A stretch of DNA of 64,000 nt from Brevirhabdus pacifica (lineage in GTDB: Bacteria; Pseudomonadota; Alphaproteobacteria; Rhodobacterales; Rhodobacteraceae), in assembly GCF_002797755.1 (NCBI RefSeq), contig NZ_PGFI01000014.1:186001-250000 (forward strand), in the 5' to 3' direction. This document shows positions 36,285 through 44,491 of this stretch, piece by piece. The stretch's first letter is position 1. Each line of letters opens with the position of its first letter. Position numbers and translations under genes: made by a program. The notes under the pieces are model-generated. The model saw nothing but the letters and a program-made list of their open reading frames with translations. It was not told the DNA's origin and made no database searches.

Positions 36285-36323
36285 CACAAAAAACCCCGCC
36301 GGCTCTTGGGAGCACCGGCGGGG
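36285..36323 (-). terminator. Terminator of sucCD
   Basis: A perfect 9-bp stem CCCCGCCGG/CCGGCGGGG, followed on the minus strand by TTTTTTGTG. It lies 65 bases beyond the sucD stop. Confidence 0.8.
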
Positions 36324-36388
36324 AATGACGGGCGGCTTCGGGGCCGCCGGGGCCGGGGGGCGGGGACCGCCCTCCGGTATTTCTTGGA

Positions 36389-37270
36389 TCAGCCGATGGC
36401 CTTCAGAACGGCTTCGCCCAGGCCGGCGGGGCTTTCGGCGACAACGATGCCGGCCGACTTCATGGCCTCGATCTTGTCATCCGCACCGCCTTTGCCGCCG
36501 GCGACGATGGCGCCTGCGTGGCCCATGCGGCGGCCCGGAGGGGCCGTGCGACCGGCGATGAAGCCTGCGACGGGCTTCTTGCGTCCGCGCTTGGCTTCGT
36601 CTTTCAGGAACTGGGCGGCCTCTTCTTCAGCCGAGCCGCCGATCTCGCCGATCATGATGATCGAGTGGGTGTCGTCGTCGGCCAGGAACCATTCCAGCAC
36701 GTCGATATGCTCGGTCCCCTTGATGGGGTCGCCGCCGATGCCGACACAGCTGGACTGACCCAGACCCACATCGGACGTCTGCTTGACGGCCTCGTAGGTC
36801 AGCGTGCCCGAGCGCGAGACGACGCCGACGGTGCCCTTGCGGTGGATGTGACCGGGCATGATGCCGATCTTGCATTCGCCGGGGGTGATGACGCCGGGGC
36901 AGTTGGGGCCGATCAGGATGGTGTCGGTGCCCTCAAGCGCCCGCTTGACGCGCATCATGTCCAGCACCGGGATGCCTTCGGTGATGGCGACGACCAGCGG
37001 GATCTTGGCGTCGATGGCTTCCAGGATCGAATCGGCCGCGAAGGGGGGCGGCACGTAGATCACGGTGGCGTTGGCGTCGGTCGCGGCCATGGCCTCGTGG
37101 ACCGAGTTGAAGACCGGCAGGTTCAGGTGCTGCTGGCCGCCTTTGCCGGGGGTGACGCCGCCGACCATGTTGGTGCCGTAGGCGATCGCCTGCTCGGAGT
37201 GGAAGGTCCCCTGAGAGCCGGTGATGCCCTGGCAGATGACGCGGGTGTTCTTGTCTACGAGTACGGACAT
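36389..37270 (-). CDS. sucD: Succinyl-CoA synthetase alpha subunit
   Basis: 293 residues, canonical subunit of the TCA-cycle ligase that converts succinyl-CoA, phosphate and NDP to succinate, CoA and [21 protein letters not shown] binds CoA, GPNCPG is intact, and the phospho-His is H251 in RRMGHAGAI. It lies 4 bases after sucC. Comparison with the second alpha-like subunit at 26087-26965 shows which positions have changed there. The usual mdh and sucA neighbours are not adjacent in this window. Confidence 0.95.
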   Translation of the reverse strand: MSVLVDKNTRVICQGITGSQGTFHSEQAIAYGTNMVGGVTPGKGGQQHLNLPVFNSVHEAMAATDANATVIYVPPPFAADSILEAIDAKIPLVVAITEGIPVLDMMRVKRALEGTDTILIGPNCPGVITPGECKIGIMPGHIHRKGTVGVVSRSGTLTYEAVKQTSDVGLGQSSCVGIGGDPIKGTEHIDVLEWFLADDDTHSIIMIGEIGGSAEEEAAQFLKDEAKRGRKKPVAGFIAGRTAPPGRRMGHAGAIVAGGKGGADDKIEAMKSAGIVVAESPAGLGEAVLKAIG

Positions 37271-37274
37271 GCTG

Positions 37275-38468
37275 TTACCCCTTCACCGCTTTGACGATCT
37301 TGCGGGCGGCGTCGCCCAGGTCGTCGGCGGCAATCACGTTCAGGCCGCTTTCGTTGATGATCTTCTTGCCTTCTTCCACGTTCGTCCCCTCGAGGCGGAC
37401 AACCAGCGGAACCTGAAGGCCCACTTCCTTGACGGCCTCGACCACGCCCTCGGCGATGACGTCACAGCGCATGATGCCGCCGAAGATGTTGACCAGGATG
37501 CCTTTGACGTTGGGATCCGAGGTGATGATCTTGAACGCCTCGGTCACCTTCTCGGTGGTGGCGGAGCCGCCCACGTCGAGGAAGTTGGCAGGCTCGGCGC
37601 CTTCCAGCTTGATGATGTCCATGGTCGACATGGCCAGGCCCGCGCCGTTGACCATGCAGCCGATCTCGCCGTCGAGGGCGATGTAGTTCAGGTCGTATTT
37701 GGAGGCGGCGAGTTCCTTGGGATCTTCCTCGGTCTCGTCGCGCAGCTGGGCGATGTCCTGGTGGCGGTAGATGGCGTTGCCGTCAAAGCCCATCTTGGCG
37801 TCGAGGCACATCAGATCACCCTTGTCGGTCACGACAAGCGGGTTGATCTCGAGCATCTCCATGTCCTTGTCGTTGAACAGCTTGTAGAGCGTGCCCATCA
37901 GCTGGACGCACTGCTTGACCTGCTGACCTTCGAGGCCGAGGGCAAAGGCGATGCGGCGGCCGTGGAAGGCCTGGTAGCCGGCGGCGGGATCGACGCTGAA
38001 CGACAGGATCTTGTCGGGGGTGGAGGCGGCGACCTCCTCGATGTCCATGCCGCCCTCGGTCGAGCAGACGAAGGCGATGCGGCTGGTCTGGCGATCCACC
38101 AGCAGCGCAAGGTAGAGTTCGCGCGCGATGCCCGAACCGTCCTCGATGTAGATGCGGTTGACCTGCTTGCCGGCGGGGCCGGTCTGGTGGGTCACCAGGG
38201 TGCGGCCCAGCATCTTCTTGGCCTCGGTGGCGGCTTCCTCGACGGATTTGGTGATGCGCACACCACCCTTCTCGCCGGCGTCAGCTTCCTTGAACGATCC
38301 CTTGCCGCGTCCGCCGGCGTGGATCTGTGCCTTGACGACCCAGACGGGTCCGTCCAGCTCGCCCGCGGCGGATTTGGCGTCTTCGGCCTTCAGTACGGGC
38401 CGACCGTCGGCGACCGGCGCGCCATAGTCGCGCAGCAGCCTCTTGGCCTGATATTCATGGATGTTCAT
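37275..38468 (-). CDS. sucC: Succinyl-CoA synthetase beta subunit
   Basis: 397 residues. It has the N-terminal ATP-grasp ([42 protein letters not shown]) and the C-terminal ligase domain with FLDVGGSAT and [11 protein letters not shown] for the carboxylate and phosphate. AAAGGGAGG precedes the ATG. It forms the housekeeping enzyme with sucD. An isochorismatase-family gene lies upstream on the same strand, 72 bases away, and sucCD may also have its own promoter in that gap. Confidence 0.95.
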   Translation of the reverse strand: MNIHEYQAKRLLRDYGAPVADGRPVLKAEDAKSAAGELDGPVWVVKAQIHAGGRGKGSFKEADAGEKGGVRITKSVEEAATEAKKMLGRTLVTHQTGPAGKQVNRIYIEDGSGIARELYLALLVDRQTSRIAFVCSTEGGMDIEEVAASTPDKILSFSVDPAAGYQAFHGRRIAFALGLEGQQVKQCVQLMGTLYKLFNDKDMEMLEINPLVVTDKGDLMCLDAKMGFDGNAIYRHQDIAQLRDETEEDPKELAASKYDLNYIALDGEIGCMVNGAGLAMSTMDIIKLEGAEPANFLDVGGSATTEKVTEAFKIITSDPNVKGILVNIFGGIMRCDVIAEGVVEAVKEVGLQVPLVVRLEGTNVEEGKKIINESGLNVIAADDLGDAARKIVKAVKG

Positions 38469-38540
38469 GTCGAGTGTGACCTCCCTTTACTGGATCTGTC
38501 CCTGATGTGCGTAATCCACGGTGTTCTCATCCTCGTCCGG

Positions 38541-39083
38541 TCATTTGACCAGCGGCAATATCTGGCGGAAAGCGTCGGTGCCGGCCCGGCCGAGCCACTC
38601 GAACACCACCATCTCGGTGGTGACGATGCCGGCGCCGCCGGCGCTGAGACGCTCGATGCAGGCGGTTTCGCTTTCGAGGGTGCGCGAGGCGGTGGCGTCC
38701 GAGACCACGAAGACCTCGAAACCGTCCTCCATCAGGCTGGCGGCGGTCTGGACGACGCAGATATGTGCCTCCATCCCGGCAAGCACGACCTGACGGCGGC
38801 CGCTTTCGGCCACGGCGTCGCGGATCGCCTCATCTTCCATGCAGGAGAAATGCAGCTTCTCGAAGATCGGGACACCGTCCGAAACCTTCGCGATGCCGGG
38901 CACGGTGCGGCCCAGCCCCTCGGGGTATTGTTCGGTCAGCAGGACGGGCACGTCCATCGCGCGGGCGGCGGTAATAAGGGTCGCGGCGTTGCGGATGGTG
39001 CGGGCGGGGGCCTGCATGGCGGGGACAAGCCGTTCCTGCATGTCAATGACGATCAGGATAGAGTCGGCGGCGCGGATAAGCAC
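38541..39083 (-). CDS. Isochorismatase-family cysteine hydrolase
   Basis: 180 residues, with the cysteine hydrolase triad D14 (VIDMQERL), K77 (FEKLHFSC) and C109 (AGMEAHICVVQ). The family includes isochorismatases, nicotinamidases and other amide hydrolases, and the substrate is open. Start: the GTG at 39083, preceded by GGGGAT, fits the family N-terminus; no ATG is available at a sensible position. A perfect TGGTAT-N5-ATACCA repeat lies 49 bases upstream and is shared with the oxalate GntR gene and the SCS-like operon. An amidase releasing a short acid such as oxalate from an amide is therefore conceivable, but this is only inference. Confidence 0.75.
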   Translation of the reverse strand: MLIRAADSILIVIDMQERLVPAMQAPARTIRNAATLITAARAMDVPVLLTEQYPEGLGRTVPGIAKVSDGVPIFEKLHFSCMEDEAIRDAVAESGRRQVVLAGMEAHICVVQTAASLMEDGFEVFVVSDATASRTLESETACIERLSAGGAGIVTTEMVVFEWLGRAGTDAFRQILPLVK

Positions 39084-39131
39084 GATGGATCCCCGTTTGA
39101 TTCGATGCGCACGGACGCCAGCAGCACCCGT

Positions 39132-39148
39132 GGTATTCCAGATACCAA
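39132..39148. promoter_or_regulatory. Putative GntR operator upstream of the isochorismatase gene
   Basis: A perfect inverted repeat TGGTAT-N5-ATACCA that also contains TGGTATTCCA. The same architecture occurs at 28184-28200 and, less perfectly, ahead of gntR. Confidence 0.5.
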
Positions 39149-39201
39149 CTTCGGCCCGGCGCATCAAGAGTGGTCGCGTCAGCAGCCTTTCGCAGGCGCA
39201 G

Positions 39202-39238
39202 AAAGGTGTATCCCATTCGCGTAGGAATGGGAACCTTT
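39202..39238. repeat. Long hairpin of unknown role
   Basis: A stem of AAAGGT/ACCTTT plus CCCATTC/GAATGGG, separated by a small internal loop, closes on a 6-base loop. No T tract follows on either strand, so it is not a typical terminator. It may be an operator, a structured RNA or a processing signal. Confidence 0.45.
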
Positions 39239-39556
39239 GGCTGGTTGTTTAAGAGGGGTCAGGAGGCTCTCAAGGGCCTCGGCCGCCAGGCGGGGCAGGG
39301 TGCGGCAATGGGGAAGAATCGCCTGTGTGCACATCGAAATTGTCAGGTTTTTAGGGCGCAATCGGGTAGGTAAAGCGGTGTTCCGCATCAGTGACAGCCG
39401 TTCCGCTATCGGGTCCGAGGCAAGAAAATTCACCCCCATCTTCGACGATATTTTCCCCGTGATAGTGGGATTTCCGGCCCCCGCCTGCGGGTCGGGCCAG
39501 CACCGGGCTCCCCAAAGGCACCTGTGACATGTTGTCAGCGCTGGTTGTGTGGTCTA

Positions 39557-39566
39557 TGGTATGCCA
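39557..39566. promoter_or_regulatory. Putative autoregulatory operator of gntR
   Basis: TGGTATGCCA, inside a looser TGGTCT-N5-ATGCCA, 49 bases before the chosen gntR start. It matches the TGGTAnnCCA elements ahead of two other transcription units. Confidence 0.4.
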
Positions 39567-39614
39567 ACGAACCGGGATTCGGTTTCGTCAGATTTTCAGG
39601 GGCCGCCTTTTCTC

Positions 39615-40313
39615 ATGAAGCTCAAGCCGATCGCAACCAAGTTCACGCTGAAGGATCATATCTATGACCTTCTCCGCGACGCGATTGTCGAGATGAATAT
39701 CTACGAGGAAGGCGCCAACCTGCGGCTGGACGAACGCTCGCTGGCCGATCAGCTGGGCATCTCCCGCACGCCGCTGCGCGAGGCGCTGGTGCGCCTTCAG
39801 CAGGACGGTTTCGTCGACATCCAGGCCCGCAAGGGCGTGTTCGTCCTGCGCAAGACGCTGGACGAGATCCTCGAGATGATCGTCGCCTGGGCCGCGCTGG
39901 AAAGCATGGCCGCGCGACTGGCCGCCACCGACGCCTCGGACGCCGATCTGGGCAAGCTGCGCAAGCACGCGATGCGCCACTCGGCCAGCGCCGCTCGCGC
40001 CGACCTTGCCGAGTACTCGGACGCCAACATCCAGTTCCACGAGTTGATCCTGGAGATGTCGGGCTGTTCGCTTCTCAAGACGATGGCCGACGGTCTTTTC
40101 GTTCACATTCACGCCGTGCGCCGCCGCGCGCTGGAAGAAGGGGACCGCGCCACGCGCTCGGTCGTCGACCACATGAGCATCATCGAGGCGCTGGAGGCCC
40201 GCGACGCGGAGCTCGCGTCGCAACTGGTGCGCGACCACACGATGCGACTGCATGCCCACGTCCGCCGGGCATGGTCGCGGATCGAGACACAAGCCCGAAA
40301 CCGTTCAACCTAA
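39615..40313 (+). CDS. GntR-family (FCD) regulator of the oxalate cluster
   Basis: 232 residues. An N-terminal winged helix of GntR type (DHIYDLLRDAIVEMN, LDERSLADQLGISRTPLREAL) is followed by an all-helical FCD ligand domain with metal-binding His/Asp positions (DANIQFHELI, and VDHMSIIEAL near the end). FCD regulators bind organic acids, so an oxalate- or related acid-responsive regulator of the genes starting 66 bases downstream is likely. The start was set at 39615 because upstream in-frame Met codons place the TGGTATGCCA operator inside the gene. A stem-loop separates it from oxc. Confidence 0.8.
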   Translation: MKLKPIATKFTLKDHIYDLLRDAIVEMNIYEEGANLRLDERSLADQLGISRTPLREALVRLQQDGFVDIQARKGVFVLRKTLDEILEMIVAWAALESMAARLAATDASDADLGKLRKHAMRHSASAARADLAEYSDANIQFHELILEMSGCSLLKTMADGLFVHIHAVRRRALEEGDRATRSVVDHMSIIEALEARDAELASQLVRDHTMRLHAHVRRAWSRIETQARNRST

Positions 40314-40320
40314 TCCGAGA

Positions 40321-40349
40321 CTGCTGCGGTCATATGGGGGCCGCGGCAG
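40321..40349 (+). terminator. Stem-loop between gntR and oxc
   Basis: A 9-bp stem CTGCTGCGG/CCGCGGCAG (one G-U pair) with an 11-base loop starts 7 bases after the gntR stop and ends 30 bases before oxc. No T tract follows. It may lower read-through from gntR or protect the oxc message. Confidence 0.4.
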
Positions 40350-40379
40350 ACCACAACGCTCCTTGGGAGGAAGATCAAA

Positions 40380-42128
40380 ATGTCCGCAACCGTGCAAAGC
40401 CTCGACGTCGCCGCAAGTGAAGCAAACGCTCCGCAGGAGCTGACCGACGGCTTTCATCTTGTCATCGACGCCCTCAAGCTGAACGATCTGAACACGATCT
40501 ACGGCGTGCCCGGGATCCCGATCACCGACCTGGGCCGCCTTGCCCAGGCCCAGGGAATGCGCGTCATCTCCTTCCGTCACGAGCAGCACGCCGGCAACGC
40601 CGCCGCGATCGCGGGCTACCTGACCAAGAAGCCGGGGGTCTGCCTGACCGTTTCGGCGCCGGGCTTCCTGAACGGCCTGACCGCCCTGGCCAACGCCACC
40701 ACCAACTGTTTCCCGATGATCCTGATCTCGGGCTCGTCCGAGCGTGAGATCGTCGATCTCCAGCAGGGCGACTACGAGGAGATGGACCAGCTGGCGATCG
40801 CCAAGCCGCTCTGCAAGGCCGCCTTCCGGGTGCTGCACGCCGAAGACATCGGCATCGCCGTCGCCCGCGCCATCCGCGCCGCCGTCTCGGGCCGCCCGGG
40901 CGGTGTCTACCTGGACCTGCCCGCCCAGCTCTTTGCCCAGACGATGGACGAGCTTGAGGGTCAGAAATCCCTGGTCAAGGTCATCGACCCGGCCCCCGCC
41001 CAGATCCCCGGCCCCGAGGCCGTGGACCGCGCCATCGACCTTCTGAAGGGCGCCAAGAAGCCGCTCATCATCCTTGGCAAGGGCGCCGCCTATGCCCAGG
41101 CCGACGACGCGGTGCGCGAGCTGGTCGAGAAAAGCGGCATCCCCTACCTGCCCATGTCGATGGCCAAGGGCCTGCTGCCCGACACCCATCCCCAGTCCGC
41201 AGGTGCCGCCCGTTCGCTGGCCCTGAAAGAGGCCGACGTGGTGGTGATGATCGGCGCGCGCCTGAACTGGCTTCTGTCCCACGGCAAGGGCAAGACCTGG
41301 GGCGAGCCCGGCTCGAAGAAATTCATCCAGATCGACATCGAACCGCGCGAGATGGACAGCAACGTCGAGATCGCGGCACCGCTGGTCGGCGACGTGGAAT
41401 CCTGCGTCAACGCTCTGCTGGACAAGATGGGCGACGACTGGTCGGCCCCGCCCGCCGAGTGGACCGACGCGATCCGCTCCAAGGTCGAGGGCAACGTGGC
41501 CAAGATGGCCAACAAGCTTCAGAACAACAACAACCCCATGGACTTCCACGGGGCCCTGGGCGCGCTGAAGACCATCATCAAGGAGCGCCCCGATGCGATC
41601 CTGGTGAACGAAGGCGCCAACACCCTCGATTTCGCCCGCTCGATCATCGACATGTACAAGCCCCGCAAGCGGCTTGACGTGGGTACCTGGGGCATCATGG
41701 GGATCGGCATGGGCGCAGCCGTCGCCGCCGCCGTCGAGACCGGCCAGCCCGTGCTGGCCGTCGAGGGCGACAGCGCCTTCGGTTTCTCGGGCATGGAGGT
41801 GGAGACGATCTGCCGCTACGACCTGCCGGTCTGCATCGTGATCTTCAACAACAACGGGATCTACCGGGGCACCGACGTGAACCCGACAGGCGGTTCCGAT
41901 GTGGCGCCCACGGTCTTCGTGAAGAACTCGCGCTATGACCTGATGATGCAGGCCTTCGGCGGCGTCGGGGTCACGGCGACCACCCCAGACGAATTGTCGC
42001 GTGCGGTAAACGAGGCAATGGACTCGGGCAAACCCACCCTTATCAATGCGGTCATTGACGAGAACGCCGGCACTGAAAGCGGGCGCATCGGCAACCTCAA
42101 TCCGCAAAGCGTGGTGAAGAAGAAGTGA
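40380..42128 (+). CDS. oxc: Oxalyl-CoA decarboxylase
   Basis: 582 residues, thiamine-diphosphate enzyme converting oxalyl-CoA to formyl-CoA and CO2. The N-terminal [15 protein letters not shown] and the cofactor-activating Glu E68 in [12 protein letters not shown] fit the family. The C-terminal ThDP/Mg motif [14 protein letters not shown], with NNNGIYRG, closely matches the Oxalobacter enzyme. GGGAGGAAG precedes the ATG. It is the first enzyme gene of the operon. Its product formyl-CoA is used by Frc, which transfers CoA to the next oxalate, and possibly by the formyltransferase at 43512-44393. Confidence 0.93.
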   Translation: MSATVQSLDVAASEANAPQELTDGFHLVIDALKLNDLNTIYGVPGIPITDLGRLAQAQGMRVISFRHEQHAGNAAAIAGYLTKKPGVCLTVSAPGFLNGLTALANATTNCFPMILISGSSEREIVDLQQGDYEEMDQLAIAKPLCKAAFRVLHAEDIGIAVARAIRAAVSGRPGGVYLDLPAQLFAQTMDELEGQKSLVKVIDPAPAQIPGPEAVDRAIDLLKGAKKPLIILGKGAAYAQADDAVRELVEKSGIPYLPMSMAKGLLPDTHPQSAGAARSLALKEADVVVMIGARLNWLLSHGKGKTWGEPGSKKFIQIDIEPREMDSNVEIAAPLVGDVESCVNALLDKMGDDWSAPPAEWTDAIRSKVEGNVAKMANKLQNNNNPMDFHGALGALKTIIKERPDAILVNEGANTLDFARSIIDMYKPRKRLDVGTWGIMGIGMGAAVAAAVETGQPVLAVEGDSAFGFSGMEVETICRYDLPVCIVIFNNNGIYRGTDVNPTGGSDVAPTVFVKNSRYDLMMQAFGGVGVTATTPDELSRAVNEAMDSGKPTLINAVIDENAGTESGRIGNLNPQSVVKKK

Positions 42129-42168
42129 CGCACCACGCGCAATCAGCTTTTACGAACAGGAGCGCACC

Positions 42169-43446
42169 ATGAAAGCCCTTGAAGGCGTCAAGATCCTTGA
42201 CTTCACCCACGTCCAGTCCGGACCGACCTGCACCCAACTTCTGGCCTGGTTCGGCGCCGACGTCATCAAGGTCGAGCGTCCCGGCGTGGGCGACGCCACC
42301 CGCAAGCAGCTGGTGGACGTCCCCGGCGCGGACAGCCTCTATTTCACCATGCTCAACCACAACAAGCGTTCGATCGAGCTGAACTCGAAGAACGAGACGG
42401 GCAAGGAGGTGCTGACGCGCCTGATCGAGGAATGCGACGTCATGGTCGAGAACTTCGCCCCCGGCGCGCTGGACCGCATGGGCTTCACCTGGGAGCGTAT
42501 CCAGGAGATCAACCCGCGCATGATCCTGGCCTCGATCAAGGGTTTCGGCCCCGGCAAGTACGAGGATTGCAAGGTCTACGAGAACGTCGCCCAATGCGCC
42601 GGCGGCTCGGCCTCGACCACCGGTTTCCGTGACGGCCCGCCCCTGGTGACCGGCGCGCAGATCGGCGACTCGGGCACCGGCCTGCACCTCTGCCTCGGGA
42701 TCGTCACCGCCCTGTTCCACCGCGAGAAGTCTGGCCGCGGCCAGAAGGTCTCGGCGGCGATGCAGGACGGCGTCATCAACCTCTGCCGGGTCAAGCTGCG
42801 CGACCAGCAGCGCCTGGAGAAGGGCCCGCTGACCGAGTATTCGCAGTTTGGCGAAGGCGTCGAGTTCGGCGATGCGACCCCGCGCGCCGGCAACGACTCG
42901 GGCGGCGGTCAGCCGGGCCGGATCCTCAAGTGCAAGGGCTGGGAAACCGATCCCAACGCCTACACCTACTTCATCACCCAGGCAGCCGTCTGGGAGCAGG
43001 TCTGCGATGTCATCGGCGAGCCCGAGTGGAAGACCAAGGAGGGCTATGCCACTCCGAAGGACCGCCTCGACAAGCTCAACGAGATCTTCGAGCGGATCGA
43101 GCAGTGGACGATGACCAAGACCAAGTTCGAGGTCATGGACATCTGCAACCCGCTGAACATCCCCGTCGGTCCGATCTTGTCGACCAAGGAGATCATCGAG
43201 GACGAGGGCCTGCGCAAGACCGGCACCATCGTTGACGTCGATCACCCCGAGCGCGGCCGCTACACCAGCGTCGGCTGCCCGATCAAGCTGAGCGACAGCC
43301 CCGTCGAGGTGACCCGGTCGCCGCTGCTGGGCGAGCATACCACCGAGATCCTGCAACAGGTTCTGGGCTACTCGGGCGAGGATCTTGACCGCGTGGTCAA
43401 GTCGGGCGCCGTCGGCGAGCCGAAAAAATCGATCGCCGCTGAATAA
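42169..43446 (+). CDS. frc: Formyl-CoA:oxalate CoA-transferase
   Basis: 425 residues, class III CoA-transferase. Similarity to Oxalobacter Frc is strong throughout: [14 protein letters not shown], the catalytic Asp D167 in [11 protein letters not shown], the Gly-rich loop [15 protein letters not shown] that closes over the active site, and the CoA-binding N-terminus. It moves CoA from formyl-CoA to oxalate, giving oxalyl-CoA and formate. CAGGAG precedes the ATG, 40 bases after oxc. Together Oxc and Frc form a catalytic CoA cycle that needs an initial CoA thioester as a primer, which leaves a possible role for the SCS-like ligase. The conserved Gly loop argues against the broader yfdE-type acetyl-CoA:oxalate transferase. 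Confidence 0.92.
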   Translation: MKALEGVKILDFTHVQSGPTCTQLLAWFGADVIKVERPGVGDATRKQLVDVPGADSLYFTMLNHNKRSIELNSKNETGKEVLTRLIEECDVMVENFAPGALDRMGFTWERIQEINPRMILASIKGFGPGKYEDCKVYENVAQCAGGSASTTGFRDGPPLVTGAQIGDSGTGLHLCLGIVTALFHREKSGRGQKVSAAMQDGVINLCRVKLRDQQRLEKGPLTEYSQFGEGVEFGDATPRAGNDSGGGQPGRILKCKGWETDPNAYTYFITQAAVWEQVCDVIGEPEWKTKEGYATPKDRLDKLNEIFERIEQWTMTKTKFEVMDICNPLNIPVGPILSTKEIIEDEGLRKTGTIVDVDHPERGRYTSVGCPIKLSDSPVEVTRSPLLGEHTTEILQQVLGYSGEDLDRVVKSGAVGEPKKSIAAE

Positions 43447-43461
43447 AAGAAAATCCGCCGG

Positions 43462-43489
43462 GCGCGACCGGCCACATATCGGTCGGCGC
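43462..43489 (+). repeat. Intercistronic hairpin frc/formyltransferase
   Basis: CGACCG/CGGTCG stem extended by GCG/CGC with a one-base bulge and a 9-base loop, in the 65-base gap between frc and the formyltransferase gene. No T tract. It probably modulates mRNA stability between the two halves of the operon. Confidence 0.4.
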
Positions 43490-43511
43490 GCTCGGACAAG
43501 GGAGGAAAGAG

Positions 43512-44393
43512 ATGCGTATTGTGGTTCATGGCCAGCAGGCCTTTGGCAAGGCTGTTCTGGAACGTCTTCTGGAACGCGGCGAGGATGTCGTCGCGGTGTG
43601 CTGCGCCCCCACCAAGGAAGGCAAGCCCGAGGATCCGCTGGTGGAATTCGCCCGCGAGAAGGGCCTGCCCGTGCATCAGCCGGCGTCCTGGAAGACCCCC
43701 GAGGCGCTGGAACTGATGAAAAGCTTCAACGCCGACATCTGCATGATGGCCTACGTGCTGCTGTTCGTCCCCGAGGAGGTGCGCGACGCCCCCACCTACG
43801 GCACGTTCCAGTATCACCCCTCGCTCTGCCCGATGCACCGTGGCCCCTCGTCGATCAACTGGCCCATCGCCATGGGATCGACCATGACCGGTCTGTCGAT
43901 CTTCTGGCCCGATGACGGCCTCGATGAAGGCCCGATCATGCTGCAGAAGACCTGCGAGATCGGCCCCGACGAGACCCTTGGCGATGTCTACTTCAAGAAG
44001 CTCTTCCCGATGGGCGTCGACGCCATGATCGAGGGGCTGGAGCTGGTGAAGGCCGGCGTCATCATCAAGCACGACCAGCGCCTCGAGGACGGGTCCTACG
44101 AAAGCTGGTTCGGCAAGGATGCCGCCACCATCGATTGGTCCAAGCCCGCGCAGGAGGTCTACAACATCATCCGCGCTGCCAACCCCGCACCGGGCGCACG
44201 CGCCACGATCAAGGACACCGAAGTCCAGATCTACGACAGCGCGCTGCTGGAAGGTGACGGAACCCCCGGTGAGGTGGTGTCCGCCACCGACGAGGGCATC
44301 ACGATGCAGGCCGACGGCGGCCGCATCCTGATCAAGCGCCTGCGTCCCGTCGGCGGCGACAAGCAGCCTGCGGGTGCCTGGTACCAGGGCTGA
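43512..44393 (+). CDS. Formyltransferase, 10-formyl-THF dehydrogenase hydrolase-domain type
   Basis: 293 residues. It aligns with the N-terminal hydrolase domain of 10-formyltetrahydrofolate dehydrogenase rather than with ordinary Met-tRNA formyltransferase: HGQQAFGKAVLERLLERG, GTFQYHPSLCPMHRGPSSIN and SIFWPDDGLDEGPIMLQK. The catalytic His (H102) and Asp (D138 in GLDEG) are conserved, while the usual Asn is Gln (Q100). The last 90 residues resemble the OB-like C-terminal subdomain. In the animal enzyme this domain hands the formyl group to a phosphopantetheine arm. Here the gene sits between frc and fhs, so formyl-CoA, itself a phosphopantetheine thioester, is an attractive donor. Formyl-CoA:THF transferase activity is inferred; hydrolysis of formyl-THF is the alternative. 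GGGAGG precedes the ATG. Confidence 0.75.
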   Translation: MRIVVHGQQAFGKAVLERLLERGEDVVAVCCAPTKEGKPEDPLVEFAREKGLPVHQPASWKTPEALELMKSFNADICMMAYVLLFVPEEVRDAPTYGTFQYHPSLCPMHRGPSSINWPIAMGSTMTGLSIFWPDDGLDEGPIMLQKTCEIGPDETLGDVYFKKLFPMGVDAMIEGLELVKAGVIIKHDQRLEDGSYESWFGKDAATIDWSKPAQEVYNIIRAANPAPGARATIKDTEVQIYDSALLEGDGTPGEVVSATDEGITMQADGGRILIKRLRPVGGDKQPAGAWYQG

Positions 44394-44491
44394 TCCGCGG
44401 GGAGTTGCGGATCCACGACCAGGGCGGCCGCGGCGAAATTCGTCGCGACGCGCCAACGACATAACGACATAAATTTTATGGGAGCCACCTG

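Larger units (their letters stand above)
39084..39614. other. Regulatory intergenic region between divergent genes
   Basis: 531 bases with no gene and lower GC than the flanks. It holds the operator-like repeat at 39132-39148, a long hairpin at 39202-39238, an AT-rich stretch 39330-39460 and the second operator-like motif at 39557-39566. Short open frames here have no family support. Confidence 0.55.

Noticed and set aside
42097-43356. Long minus-strand open frame opposite frc
   Set aside because: Antisense shadow of a strongly matched CoA-transferase.
44451-44475. Direct repeat ACGACATA-ACGACATA upstream of fhs as an operator
   Set aside because: Only two short copies, close to the start codon, without symmetry or similar copies elsewhere in the cluster.
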